From Methylocapsa sp. S129 (lineage in GTDB: Bacteria; Pseudomonadota; Alphaproteobacteria; Rhizobiales; Beijerinckiaceae): a DNA stretch of 64,000 nt. The first letter of the stretch is position 1. Every line of letters begins with the position of its first letter. Below are positions 9,301 through 16,351 of the stretch, piece after piece. The notes under the pieces were generated by a model. That model made no database searches and had not been told where the DNA came from. It saw nothing but the letters and a program-made list of their open reading frames with translations. The position numbers and the translations under genes are program-made. The stretch spans positions 180,285 through 244,284 of the forward strand of contig NZ_LMUI01000011.1 in the NCBI RefSeq assembly GCF_009765995.1, written 5' to 3'.

Positions 9301-10815
9301 GATCTCTCGGGCAACCTGATCCAGATGGCGCTGCCGTCCGGGCGGCAGATCAATTGGATCCGCGACGGGCAGGGACGCGTCAACGAAATCGCGATCCAGG
9401 GGGGCGCTGGCTTTCCCAACTGGACCGACGTCGCCAATCCGGTCGCGTTCAATCCCTATGGCCATGTCGCTTCGCTGAGCTTCGGCAACGGCCTCGTTGG
9501 AACCTATGGCGTCGACACCGACTATCACGTGACTTCGGTTGAAGTCGCGCCCGCCAGCGGGCCGGCCCTGATCAACCGCGCGCTCTCCTGGACTGGCGAG
9601 GAGCTGACGTCCATTACTGACGCCGTGACGCCGGCCGATAGCGAGGCTTTCACCTATACGCCGAGCCATCGGCTGGCTTCGGCGAGCGGCGCCTATGGTT
9701 CGCTGGCCTGGACCTATGATGCCGTCGGCAATCGCGCGACGCAGGTCGCAGCTTCCGCGACGCAGACCTACGCCTATCCCATGAGTTCGAACCAGCTTGC
9801 GAGCATTGCGCAGACCGGCGCGGCGACGCGCAGTTTTGCGTATGACGCTTCAGGCAATCGCGCCAGCGATACGACCGGCGCCAGCGTTCTCAACGCCGGA
9901 TACGACGGCCACGGCCATCTCGCGACGTTCCAGAACGGTTCGACGACGGACGGGACTTACGCCTATGACGCCTTCTCGCGCCTCGTCCAGCGCGTGGTGA
10001 GCAGCGGCGGCCCGGCCGGGACGACGCAATATCTCTACGACGAATCCGGCCATGTCATCGTCGAGACCGACGGCAATGGTGTCAGTTTACGCGAATATAT
10101 CTGGCTCGATGACCTACCGGTGGCGATCATCGACCAGGTCAACACCGCGAGCCCGATCCTCTACTACGTCCACGCCGACCACCTCAACCGCCCGATCATG
10201 GTCACCGACAGCACCGGCGCCAGCGTCTGGCAGGCCGTCTGGACGCCGTTCGGCGCGCCGCTGTCGATCACGGGGACGCTGACCTACGACGCGCGCTTTC
10301 CCGGGCAATGGTTCCAGATCGAGAACGGGTTGAACTGGAACTGGAACCGGCATTACGATCCGACGACGGGGAGGTACGTGCAGGTCGATCCGTTAGGGCT
10401 GACGACACTGCTCAGTGACGGGCCTAGCGTCTACGGATATGCGGGGCAGGCTCCACTCGGGTGGACGGATCCAAGGGGGTTATGTGTTGAAGACTTGTGT
10501 ATTGGTGAAACGGCGATCGGGGTTGGGGTTGCCACTTGGATTTGGACGCATTTTCGCAGGCCGTCGGACCCGCCGATCCCACCGGGCGATGGGAGCAAAT
10601 GTGGAGACGATGATCATTGTTACAGACAATATGATAACGATATGAAGTATTGTGGCGAGCGGTATAGTTTTTCAAGCTCCGCTTATGGCGGTTGCACTAC
10701 CAGAGCTGCCACCAACCTCGACTTGTGTTTGAGAGGATTGCCGCAGATACCCGTTTGGAAAGATCCCGACGTGGACGGCGTACCGCTTCCGAAGCCTCCC
10801 GGAAGAAGGAAGTAG
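6373..10815 (+). CDS. Exported Rhs/YD-repeat polymorphic toxin protein
   Basis: The 1480-aa product starts at an ATG with GGAG six bases upstream; the longer frame has no ribosome site. A long signal sequence (hydrophobic WILAIFLVFGVAGA, then an AKA-DQ cleavage-like site near residue 58) suggests Sec export. Next come a Cys-rich segment and a DUF6531-like entry (KKGDPIDLPLGYLTEHFVDY). About a thousand residues of YD repeats follow, then the Rhs core end (YYVHADHLNRPIMVTD ... NWNWNRHYDPTTGRYVQVDP, ending near residue 1340). The last 140 residues are a variable tip with cysteines spaced CYRQYDNDMKYC ... CTTRAATNLDLCLRG. No PAAR or VgrG-type N-terminus is seen. By analogy the YD shell encloses the tip toxin; the tip's activity is unknown. 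The next gene, 3 bp on, is the likely immunity gene. Confidence 0.88.
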   Translation: MGADFALNAFDDLQARPWIGPRWLRALTKRRAGFHPTWILAIFLVFGVAGAIETPAKADQWSAVITHGSGTFVASDSCSAAIYSSINFTGGVPDPYFFGCQQTQTTIGSATFYGNCFGDPLFCDYLAEGYSIWTGCDPGDVSASGEGCARAVPASSESCQCKKGDPIDLPLGYLTEHFVDYETSGPFPLKFERYYSNNGRPRFTTFGHTTLGNGGWRSNFDATMFNPYGSATYPHALYFSLPNGRQLLFVDSTGAGNYVPGLISGSASVAGGKGVGESLSLNTTTSQITLTTTDGANYVFSQTGGALTTINFRGGYSQSLTYYTSNVNYAPTSGLLSTVTDSLGRSLGFQYDTNGHLAAVTAGGANVATYTYVGNPQANAPLAPFFTGGIPPNVSQMTGMLGSATLLPANETSSYAYADANNPYALTSYTDARGVVYSTWTYNAQFQAISSVLAGPVGQTTIAYNPTSQTTTTTNALGEQEVLTYSVSASNNALPTQIQKQAVGSLPVSTTAFQYDSNDFLSQITDAEGRITSDVNDPTTGLPTSITRGYGTAGASTTTYTWNDQWRVPTQVVEPGRTSVYAWSASGQLTSSTVTDTTTTTIPYSTNGQTRTLTYAYGANNLLASVTGPLAGEVVSYTYNSTGFIQTITDELGHVTTVTAWNSLGQPASLTDPNGIVTDITYDGDGRVLTIAVGVGSDTPATTIIAWSVAGDITKITEPNGAWQAFAYDDARRLTTVTDSLGNATAYVRDAMGNATSVTLVRANTTTAYAKSQVFDQLGRLFQSIGVSSQTYAFGYDRTDNVTSVTDPQSNVFSNGFDALNRLISQTNEDGAIVNLTRNGVDDITAYQDPRNLTTSYVRNGFGEIIQEASPDRGTLVYQRDARGQVIQRTDARGVSFTYTYDLAGRILGEQNFAQASDNVWYVYDQPAAGSYPIGRLTTAFDSAGQLQRTYDQQGYLSQESRLTGSAPWLSVGFTHDLSGNLIQMALPSGRQINWIRDGQGRVNEIAIQGGAGFPNWTDVANPVAFNPYGHVASLSFGNGLVGTYGVDTDYHVTSVEVAPASGPALINRALSWTGEELTSITDAVTPADSEAFTYTPSHRLASASGAYGSLAWTYDAVGNRATQVAASATQTYAYPMSSNQLASIAQTGAATRSFAYDASGNRASDTTGASVLNAGYDGHGHLATFQNGSTTDGTYAYDAFSRLVQRVVSSGGPAGTTQYLYDESGHVIVETDGNGVSLREYIWLDDLPVAIIDQVNTASPILYYVHADHLNRPIMVTDSTGASVWQAVWTPFGAPLSITGTLTYDARFPGQWFQIENGLNWNWNRHYDPTTGRYVQVDPLGLTTLLSDGPSVYGYAGQAPLGWTDPRGLCVEDLCIGETAIGVGVATWIWTHFRRPSDPPIPPGDGSKCGDDDHCYRQYDNDMKYCGERYSFSSSAYGGCTTRAATNLDLCLRGLPQIPVWKDPDVDGVPLPKPPGRRK

Positions 10816-10818
10816 CTG

Positions 10819-11385
10819 ATGGCTCGATTGGATCGCGTCAAGATTGTCTCTGAACTGAATCGTCTGCGAAAGCCACCAAGAAGAGACGATGCGGAGAAGT
10901 CGCTTGGAGTGGTTTGGTTGCGAGACATGTTATTTCATCTGTCAGACCCTGAAGATAGATATTTCGTGTATCATACCCTAGGCGTCGAACTGCGAATATT
11001 GGGTGACGTTGCGGGCGCCTTGGAGTGTGGCAGGATTAGATTGGCTGAGTTCGGCGATATCGTTTCGCGCGGCGTTTTCGCGCGAGCGCTTTTGGATCTA
11101 GACCGTCATCTGGACGCCATTGAGGAATTTAAAAAAGCGTTTCACCTGGCTGCAGAAAGCGGCGAACTTATCAATTACACTTTTGGGGAGCTTATGCGAG
11201 CGGCGGTGAGCGTCGTGGATGTCGAAACGATAGACTCCGTCTCTCAAGAGTTCCTCGCGTTGAAGTTGGGAAAATCAACCGATGATTGCCAGTTGGAGAT
11301 GGACTGGATGGACGCGGCGGAAGCTCTGGGCGTTCGCCCAGAGTTAATCAACGAACTTCGTCACCGCGCAGGTGGTAACTCCTAA
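10819..11385 (+). CDS. Candidate immunity protein for Rhs tip 1
   Basis: This 188-aa predicted all-helical, soluble protein starts 3 bp after the rhs stop, with GGAAG inside the end of rhs as its ribosome site. Its middle (YHTLGVELRILGDVAGALECG ... LLDLDRHLDAIEEFKKAFHLA) reads like two or three TPR-type helical hairpins. Position directly behind a variable Rhs tip is the hallmark of the cognate immunity gene. That role is inferred from position; I do not recognise a named immunity family. Confidence 0.65.
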   Translation: MARLDRVKIVSELNRLRKPPRRDDAEKSLGVVWLRDMLFHLSDPEDRYFVYHTLGVELRILGDVAGALECGRIRLAEFGDIVSRGVFARALLDLDRHLDAIEEFKKAFHLAAESGELINYTFGELMRAAVSVVDVETIDSVSQEFLALKLGKSTDDCQLEMDWMDAAEALGVRPELINELRHRAGGNS

Positions 11386-11470
11386 AGTGTGTGAGTCTCA
11401 GCCAGAGTTTCCCAGCCGGCCTGGTCCAGCGTTGGGGGCAAGTTCAACGGAGGCCATGTCACTCAATTAG

Positions 11471-11543
11471 CCTGTCTCACTTGCGGGGTGCACTCCAGCC
11501 CTGTCACAGAAATTACCGTGTCTCACCTACGGGGTGCAGTCCA
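11471..11543 (-). mobile_element. Two tandem IS3-family end-like repeats
   Basis: Two copies of the TGGACTGC/ACCCC...GTGAGACA end repeat lie in the same orientation at 11472-11497 and 11517-11543. The second runs directly into the truncated REP doublet, overlapping it by two bases. No transposase gene remains. They mark past insertion or recombination between the first Rhs module and the displaced tip that follows. Confidence 0.55.
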
Positions 11544-11619
11544 CGCCCGTATTTAACTAATTAGAAAGCAGATAGCAGAAGGCGCGTTATAAGGTAAAGA
11601 CGGGCGTGTCACCGTAATT
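11542..11619. repeat. REP doublet (RAYT-type ends), copy 1, left-truncated
   Basis: These 78 nt look identical to the corresponding part of the complete copy at 12542-12630. The right end ACGGGCGTGTCACCGTAATT (11600-11619) is intact; the left end is cut to CACGCCCGT by the adjoining IS end. Homology to the Rhs core starts two bases after the element. Confidence 0.85.
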
Positions 11620-11620
11620 C

Positions 11621-12224
11621 CTTTCCCGGGCAATGGTTCCAGATCGAGAACGGGTTGAACTGGAACTGGAACCGGCATTACGATCCGACGACGGGGAGGT
11701 ATGTGCAGGTTGATCCGTTGTCGACGCAAATGCGCGATCAGACTCAGGCGGGCGCGCTCGCGGGCGCGGGAGGCTTCGCTGGCAATCTTGTGCGTGGCTT
11801 CAATGATGCGCTCTCGCGCTCCGCGTTAGGACAGGTCAACGCCACGATTCGCGGTGCGGCGCTGCCGACCGCGCCAACCATAGCGGACGATCTGCTTGAA
11901 CCACTCGGCGATCCGACGAGGGGTAATTTCCTTGCCAATGCGGTCTTCCCTGATGGACCAAGCCGATATGGCTATGCGCAGCAGGCGCCGCTGGCCAAGT
12001 TTGATCGAAGTGGATTGGCTACGAATTATACCCCGGCTCCACGAAACCCGGACATAAAACAATGCCTCGTTACTCCGGAAGGACCTGGCGAGCCCGAATG
12101 CAGGATTATCTTGGCTTTGTGTCGTGAACAATGCTTTGATTTATTGACTGGAGCGCCGGACGTGGGTCCATATCGGCTATGTGTTCGTGAATGTATGGCG
12201 GGATACGGCTGTCATGATTTTTAA
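11621..12224 (+). pseudogene. Displaced Rhs C-terminal tip 2 (orphan toxin module)
   Basis: The frame opens directly in Rhs core sequence (FPGQWFQIENGLNWNWNRHY, then RYVQVDP), nearly identical in DNA to 10298-10390 of the full rhs gene, and lacks everything upstream. The only available start is an in-core TTG at 11655 with no ribosome site, so it is probably silent. After the core comes a unique tip of about 170 residues: an Ala/Gly-rich linker, a second junction-like SRYGYAQQAPLAKFDRSG, and a Cys-rich end (CRIILALCREQCFDLL ... CVRECMAGYGC). It is best read as a toxin cassette that could re-join the main gene by recombination in the core. Confidence 0.75.
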
Positions 12225-12235
12225 GGATTTTAGTT

Positions 12236-12451
12236 ATGGAACTGAGAGACGCGCAACTATTGATGAAATCTCTCGATTTGCTTGTAGAGCAATCGAACAT
12301 TCCATTACGGGTTGCCAATGATTATTGCACCGATGAATATCATAAATGTGTTGTTAAAATCTGCGTCGCTCTCATTGACGAGGTGGATTATGCTGTTAGG
12401 CCAAAATTAATTAGAGATTTCCCTGAACTAAAAAATTGGGGCGTTCGCTGA
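12236..12451 (+). CDS. Candidate immunity protein for tip 2
   Basis: This 71-aa acidic, predicted helical protein starts 11 bp after the displaced tip, with AAGGA about eight bases before the ATG. No family is recognised. Its position directly behind an Rhs tip and its AT-richer composition fit an immunity gene that travels with its toxin cassette. It may still be expressed to protect against siblings carrying the active toxin. Confidence 0.5.
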   Translation: MELRDAQLLMKSLDLLVEQSNIPLRVANDYCTDEYHKCVVKICVALIDEVDYAVRPKLIRDFPELKNWGVR

Positions 12452-12541
12452 TAATTTAGTGAAATTACGGTGATGGGGTTGGACTGCGCCCCGACGGCAT
12501 CAAGCGTGCCAAGATGGATGTTGTCGAGACCCCATGTGAAC
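12452..12541. repeat. Spacer with partial REP end and IS-end fragment
   Basis: This holds AAATTACGGTGA, the beginning of a RAYT-type end, followed within a few bases by TGGACTGCGCCCC, the first 13 bases of the IS3-type end, this time facing right. The rest matches nothing else in the window. Confidence 0.5.
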
Positions 12542-12630
12542 AATTACGGTGACACGCCCGTATTTAACTAATTAGAAAGCAGATAGCAGAAGGCGCGTTA
12601 TAAGGTAAAGACGGGCGTGTCACCGTAATT
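12542..12630. repeat. REP doublet (RAYT-type ends), complete copy
   Basis: This 89-bp element has perfect 20-bp inverted ends: AATTACGGTGACACGCCCGT (12542-12561) and ACGGGCGTGTCACCGTAATT (12611-12630). They enclose 49 AT-rich bases and no gene. The same ends flank the Y1-transposase gene at 15195-15887, so this is probably its non-autonomous derivative. Rhs core homology restarts immediately to the right. Confidence 0.9.
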
Positions 12631-13119
12631 CTCAATTGGAACTGGAACAGGCATTATGATCCGAGCACGGGGAGGTATGTGCAACCGGACCCGACCGGAT
12701 TCGCTGATGGGCCGAGTGTTTATGCATATGCCAAGAGTTCCCCCCAAGTGTGGATCGATCCACAAGGCTCGGTGGTCAACGATCCGAGGACTCCGAAAGA
12801 ACAGCAATTAAGCAATACACTAGGAGAAAATACGGACCAACAGGATATCGAGGATGGGCGGCCCGTAGATCCGATGAAGTTACCTCCGCCGGGGATTCCG
12901 GGAGGTCCTTGGGGGCCTGCACCGGGCCAACTGCCTGGTGACTTTTATGGTCCTAAACAGCCTAGCGGGCCGCAGCCGTTTTGCAGGTATGTGCCCCCCG
13001 AAGGTCAAGGCGGTCCCCCTGGCTCAATCGGGTATTGGAAAACCCTAATCGGACCAGGAAAATGGCAGCGCTGGGATTCTGAGGCGAACCCGATTACACC
13101 TGAACAAGCTCATCCTTGA
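12631..13119 (+). pseudogene. Displaced Rhs C-terminal tip 3 (orphan toxin module)
   Basis: The frame enters at LNWNWNRHYDPSTGRYVQ, the last part of the Rhs core, right at the edge of the REP doublet, so all upstream rhs sequence is missing. The only start is an internal GTG at 12679. The tip (about 140 aa) is rich in Pro/Gly (IPGGPWGPAPGQLPG) and ends KWQRWDSEANPITPEQAHP. That ending resembles tip 4 (RQRYSWRGAPLDPNEAH), so tips 3 and 4 probably carry related toxin domains. Probably not translated unless joined to a complete rhs gene. Confidence 0.7.
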
Positions 13120-13227
13120 CGGTGATGACACTTGGCGGAGTTCTTATTTCTGAACACAATAGCCGTGCTGTAATAATATAAATTAAGCTCATCAAATTTA
13201 GTTCATTGCGTGAGAGGGAATAGACCT

Positions 13228-13593
13228 ATGACCAATGAAATATCGGAATATGAGGCATATATAAACGCCAGATCTCGTCTCCTAGACCTATTGAAAACTC
13301 TCTGTGATAAAGATATAATTTATTTCAATATAGCGTGGGAAATTAAAGATGATGCATATAGAGACGCAAGTATCATGTTAAATCTTGAAAAGCTGAAATT
13401 ATCTCCCGAGCAACGTGCGGGGATCGTAAAGCTCATAGAAATGTTGAAATTAATACCCAGTACGGCGGTAAACGTAGCCAATGAGCCGGAAATACAAGTT
13501 GGCGCCATGCGCCATCCGAGTTGGAGCTCCCTGCGCACGTACGCTCCCGATCTTATCCGCCTTCTCAGCGCAGAGAATAAGCACACCTTGTGA
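13228..13593 (+). CDS. Candidate immunity protein for tip 3
   Basis: This 121-aa predicted soluble helical protein uses an ATG with GAGAGGG about nine bases upstream, preferred over an in-frame GTG six codons earlier. Base composition is clearly more AT-rich than the chromosome, a sign of transfer. No family is recognised. It lies about 110 bp behind displaced tip 3, and Rhs homology restarts on the base after its stop codon, as if toxin plus immunity had been inserted as a unit. The immunity role is inferred from position only. Confidence 0.5.
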   Translation: MTNEISEYEAYINARSRLLDLLKTLCDKDIIYFNIAWEIKDDAYRDASIMLNLEKLKLSPEQRAGIVKLIEMLKLIPSTAVNVANEPEIQVGAMRHPSWSSLRTYAPDLIRLLSAENKHTL

Positions 13594-14471
13594 GGACGAC
13601 GGACGGGACTTACGCCTATGACGCCTTCTCGCGCCTCGTCCAGCGCGTGGTCAGCAATGTCGGCCCCGCGGGGACGACGCAATATCTCTATGACGAATCC
13701 GGCCATGTCATCGTCGAGACCGACGGCGCCGGCAATTCCTTGCGCGAATATATCTGGCTGGACGATTTACCCGTCGCGATCATCGACCAGGTCAACACCG
13801 CCAGCCCGGTCCTCTACTACGTCCACGCCGACCACCTCAACCGCCCGATCATGGTCACCGACAGCACCGGCGCCAGCGTCTGGCAGGCGATCTGGACCCC
13901 CTTCGGCGCGCCGCAGGCGATCACGGGGACGCTGACCTATGACGCGCGGTTTCCGGGCCAATGGTTCCAGATCGAGAGCGGGTTGAACTGGAACTGGAAC
14001 CGGCATTATGATCCGAGCACAGGGAGGTATGTGCAGGTCGATCCTGTGGGGTTAGCAACATTGCTCAGCGACCGACCGAGCGTTTATGCGTACGCCAGAA
14101 GCTCGCCCAACGTGTGGGTCGATCCCAGCGGAAATGATCCTGTTGCGCCTTACAATCCACCTGACCCGAGCATACCAGGCGGTCCTTGGAAATGGTCGCC
14201 AGACGAGGGAAATTCGCGAGGCGGAGCCTATACGGACCCGAACGGGAACATCGCCAGTTGGGATAGAGAAGGTAAACATTGGGATTGCGACGATCCAACT
14301 GGGAAACGCCAGCGTTACAGTTGGCGAGGGGCGCCGCTTGATCCTAATGAGGCCCATAACCCTGGACCGTATACCCCGACATGGCCGCCATTGAGAGGGC
14401 CAGCGGTACCGCCTCTCATTCCTTCGGTTGTTTGTTCGGTCATGCCGGAGGTGTGCGGCGGTGGAACCTAA
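13594..14471 (+). pseudogene. Truncated rhs 3' end with tip 4
   Basis: Homology to the full-length rhs gene begins at 13594 (equivalent to 9942) and runs through the last YD repeats and the whole core to RYVQVDPVGLATLLSD, with only scattered differences. A unique tip of about 140 aa follows: GGPWKWSPDEGNSRGG, an SWDREGKHWDCDDPTGKRQRY block, and ALDPNEAH-like spacing. The 5' three quarters of the gene are missing. A GTG at 13590 overlapping the previous stop could allow coupled translation, but no signal sequence would be present. The tip signature resembles repeated Rhs-associated toxin domains; I do not assign an activity. Confidence 0.75.
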
Positions 14472-15009
14472 ATCGAAAAGCAACAGCCGCCTCATACAGG
14501 TCGATGAAATGTTTGCTCGCGCGATTGGGGATGATCGCATCAAGGATATTGAATCGTTCAAGAAATTATATATTGGCGCGAGAAATTTTGATTTGAAGTG
14601 GGAGCAAAATATAGCGTACTATTCGTTTGCAAAAAAGATTGCGGAATTGTTTAGAGGGACGTTGCGATACGTTCAATTCCACGAACGTGGAATTTGGCCA
14701 TCGTCGGAGAATAGATATTTATTTAGCGCATTGTGCGATTATTGTCTTGGCAACGGTAAGTTTACTTTCGGAGACGCTCTTGAAGTTGCAAAACACGATG
14801 ACGAGACCCTGATCTCATTTCTACAGCTTGCTCTTCAATTTGGGTGGGGTGGAGTGATATTATGCGATTCTCGGCATTGGTTTTATTTTAGCCACGACTC
14901 TTGGGGATGCTTGGGCAGCCCGGACGATGTGGCAACGACATTCCAGAGCCTTCATGGCGTACAAATCGCAAGACCACCCGGGTACCCAGGTTTGGGTTTG
15001 GGGAGCTAG
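14461..15009 (+). CDS. Candidate immunity protein for tip 4
   Basis: This 182-aa protein starts at a GTG overlapping the last 11 bases of the tip-4 frame, with GGAGG nine bases upstream. Such tight coupling is typical of toxin-immunity pairs. The coding sequence is AT-rich compared with the core genome. The C-terminal half (FGWGGVILCDSRHWFYFSHD) looks like a compact alpha/beta fold; no named family is recognised. A later ATG at 14509 is the alternative start. Confidence 0.6.
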   Translation: MEPKSKSNSRLIQVDEMFARAIGDDRIKDIESFKKLYIGARNFDLKWEQNIAYYSFAKKIAELFRGTLRYVQFHERGIWPSSENRYLFSALCDYCLGNGKFTFGDALEVAKHDDETLISFLQLALQFGWGGVILCDSRHWFYFSHDSWGCLGSPDDVATTFQSLHGVQIARPPGYPGLGLGS

Positions 15010-15029
15010 CAAAGTAAAGCCGTAGTGCC

Positions 15030-15180
15030 GTTGGACGGGCGAGGAGCTGACGTCGATCACCGACGCCGTGACGCCGGCCAATAGCGAGGCCTTCACCTAT
15101 ACCATCGTCTGGCTTCGGCGAGCGGCGCCTATGGTTCGCTGGCCTGGACCTATGATGCCGTCGGCAATCGCGCGACGCAG
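15030..15180 (+). pseudogene. Internal rhs fragment
   Basis: These 150 bases are a degraded copy of 9583-9748 of the full rhs gene (GEELTSITDAVTPA ... YGSLAWTYDAVGNRATQ), with an internal deletion of several bases that breaks the frame. Homology stops exactly where a duplicated RAYT-type end begins (AAATTACGGTG at 15182, then the full end at 15195). It is a relic of a further rhs copy. Confidence 0.8.
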
Positions 15181-15194
15181 GAAATTACGGTGCG

Positions 15195-15887
15195 AATTAC
15201 GGTGACACGCCCGTCTTTACCTATTCCCGCGCGCCGGCTAGCCTGCCGCGCATGACCCGCATCGCCCGCATCGTCGTCCCCGGACTGCCGCATCATGTGA
15301 CCCAGCGCGGCAACCGCCGCGAGCGCATCTTCTTCGAGGACAGCGATTATGCGCTCTATCGCGATTGGCTCGCCCAATCCTGCCGCCAATTCGGCGTCTC
15401 CTGCTGGGCTTATTGCCTCATGCCCAACCACGTCCATCTCATCCTCACGCCGGAGGATTCCTCGGGTCTCGCGCTCGCCCACCGCCTCTACGCCGGCTAT
15501 GTCAATGCGCGGGCGCGCCAGACCGGGCATTTGTTTCAGGGACGGTTCGGCTCGGTGGTGATGGACGAGGACCACCTGATGGTCGCGGCGCGCTATGTCG
15601 CGCTGAACCCGGTGCGGGCGCGACGACGCGCTGGTCAGCGTGCGGCCGTTGCTCGACCGGGCGCCGCGCTTCGCCGATCTTCTGGACAGCGAGCCCGACT
15701 CGGTTTCATTCGCGCCGCTTCGCCGCAGCGAGCTCATAGGCCGCCCGCTCGGCGCGCCAGGCTTCATGGAGGCGATCGGTCGCCAACTCGGCCGCGTCGT
15801 GACGCCGGGCAAGCGCGGGCCCAAGCCGAAAGACAAGGCAAAGCGTAGCCGTCGTAAAAAGGTATTGACGGGCGTGTCGCCGTAATT
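15195..15887 (+). mobile_element. RAYT (Y1 transposase) unit with REP-like terminal inverted repeats
   Basis: This 693-bp unit is bounded by AATTACGGTGACACGCCCGT (15195-15214) and the inverse end at 15868-15887, which carries one mismatch. It contains a single Y1-family transposase gene. The same ends bound the short gene-less elements at 11542-11619 and 12542-12630, making this the probable parent. The stop codon of the transposase lies inside the right end. Confidence 0.85.
15252..15885 (+). pseudogene. REP-associated tyrosine transposase (TnpA_REP/RAYT), frameshifted
   Basis: The N-terminal frame shows the Y1/HUH fold: metal-binding H60-V-H62 in CLMPNHVHLIL and catalytic-type Y115 in RYVALNPVRA, the same number as in E. 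coli TnpA_REP. Just after NPVRA the frame shifts. The family's usual W-P-W-S-S segment is missing, and the authentic C-terminus (RDDALVSVRPLLDRAPRF ... KRGPKPKDKAKRS) continues in another frame to 15885. This looks like a small out-of-frame deletion near 15625 that kills the protein. The intact enzyme would nick and paste single-stranded DNA at REP hairpins. Confidence 0.85.
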
Positions 15888-15908
15888 CCGCTCGCGCGGT
15901 CAGGCTGA

Positions 15909-16331
15909 TCAACGGACCATGAGTGCTAAGGCCGCCGCCGCGATAAGCAGGCCGAGCAGAACGTAGCCGATGAACTGCTGCGGATATAGGCCGAGCGGCC
16001 GCGGTGTCTCGGCGGCGAACTCCGGATCCACCCAGGCTGTACCCGGAAGAAAGGGGGCGATCATGATCGCGTCCCAGTAGAGCGACGTGATCGCGGCGGC
16101 GATCAGGATCGCTGGGAGGCTCAAAGGCGCTAGGAAGAGTACCGCAATCGCCAACGCGCCTTGGCCAAACCCCATGAGGATCGCTTGGGCGTTGTGAAAT
16201 TTGGCATGCGGCGGCCAAGCTGGATTCTTCAGGTGTTGGCGCGCGCCCAGCGGGATGAGCCAGTCAGCGCAAAGGCCGCCGATCGCCGTCACAGCGGCGA
16301 CGATCACGATTATAATGCGTGCGGCTTCCAT
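15909..16331 (-). CDS. Small integral membrane protein (DUF6640-like)
   Basis: This 140-aa protein has four predicted membrane segments (IIIVIVAAVTAIGGL; the AILMGFGQGALAIAVLFLAPL region; LPAILIAAAITSLYW; FIGYVLLGLLIAAAALAL) and the conserved-looking HAKFHNAQ motif of small membrane proteins often annotated DUF6640. It lies 20 bp behind the SnoaL-like gene and is probably co-transcribed with it, opposite the divergent AraC regulator. Function is unknown; the family name is given from memory of motif and topology. Confidence 0.6.
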   Translation of the reverse strand: MEAARIIIVIVAAVTAIGGLCADWLIPLGARQHLKNPAWPPHAKFHNAQAILMGFGQGALAIAVLFLAPLSLPAILIAAAITSLYWDAIMIAPFLPGTAWVDPEFAAETPRPLGLYPQQFIGYVLLGLLIAAAALALMVR

Positions 16332-16351
16332 GACTGGTCCTTTCGTTTCGG

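Noticed and set aside
11542-12630. The two similar REP doublets considered as a CRISPR array.
   Set aside because: There are only two copies, 1 kb apart, with perfect inverted ends and coding DNA between them; no spacer pattern or cas genes.
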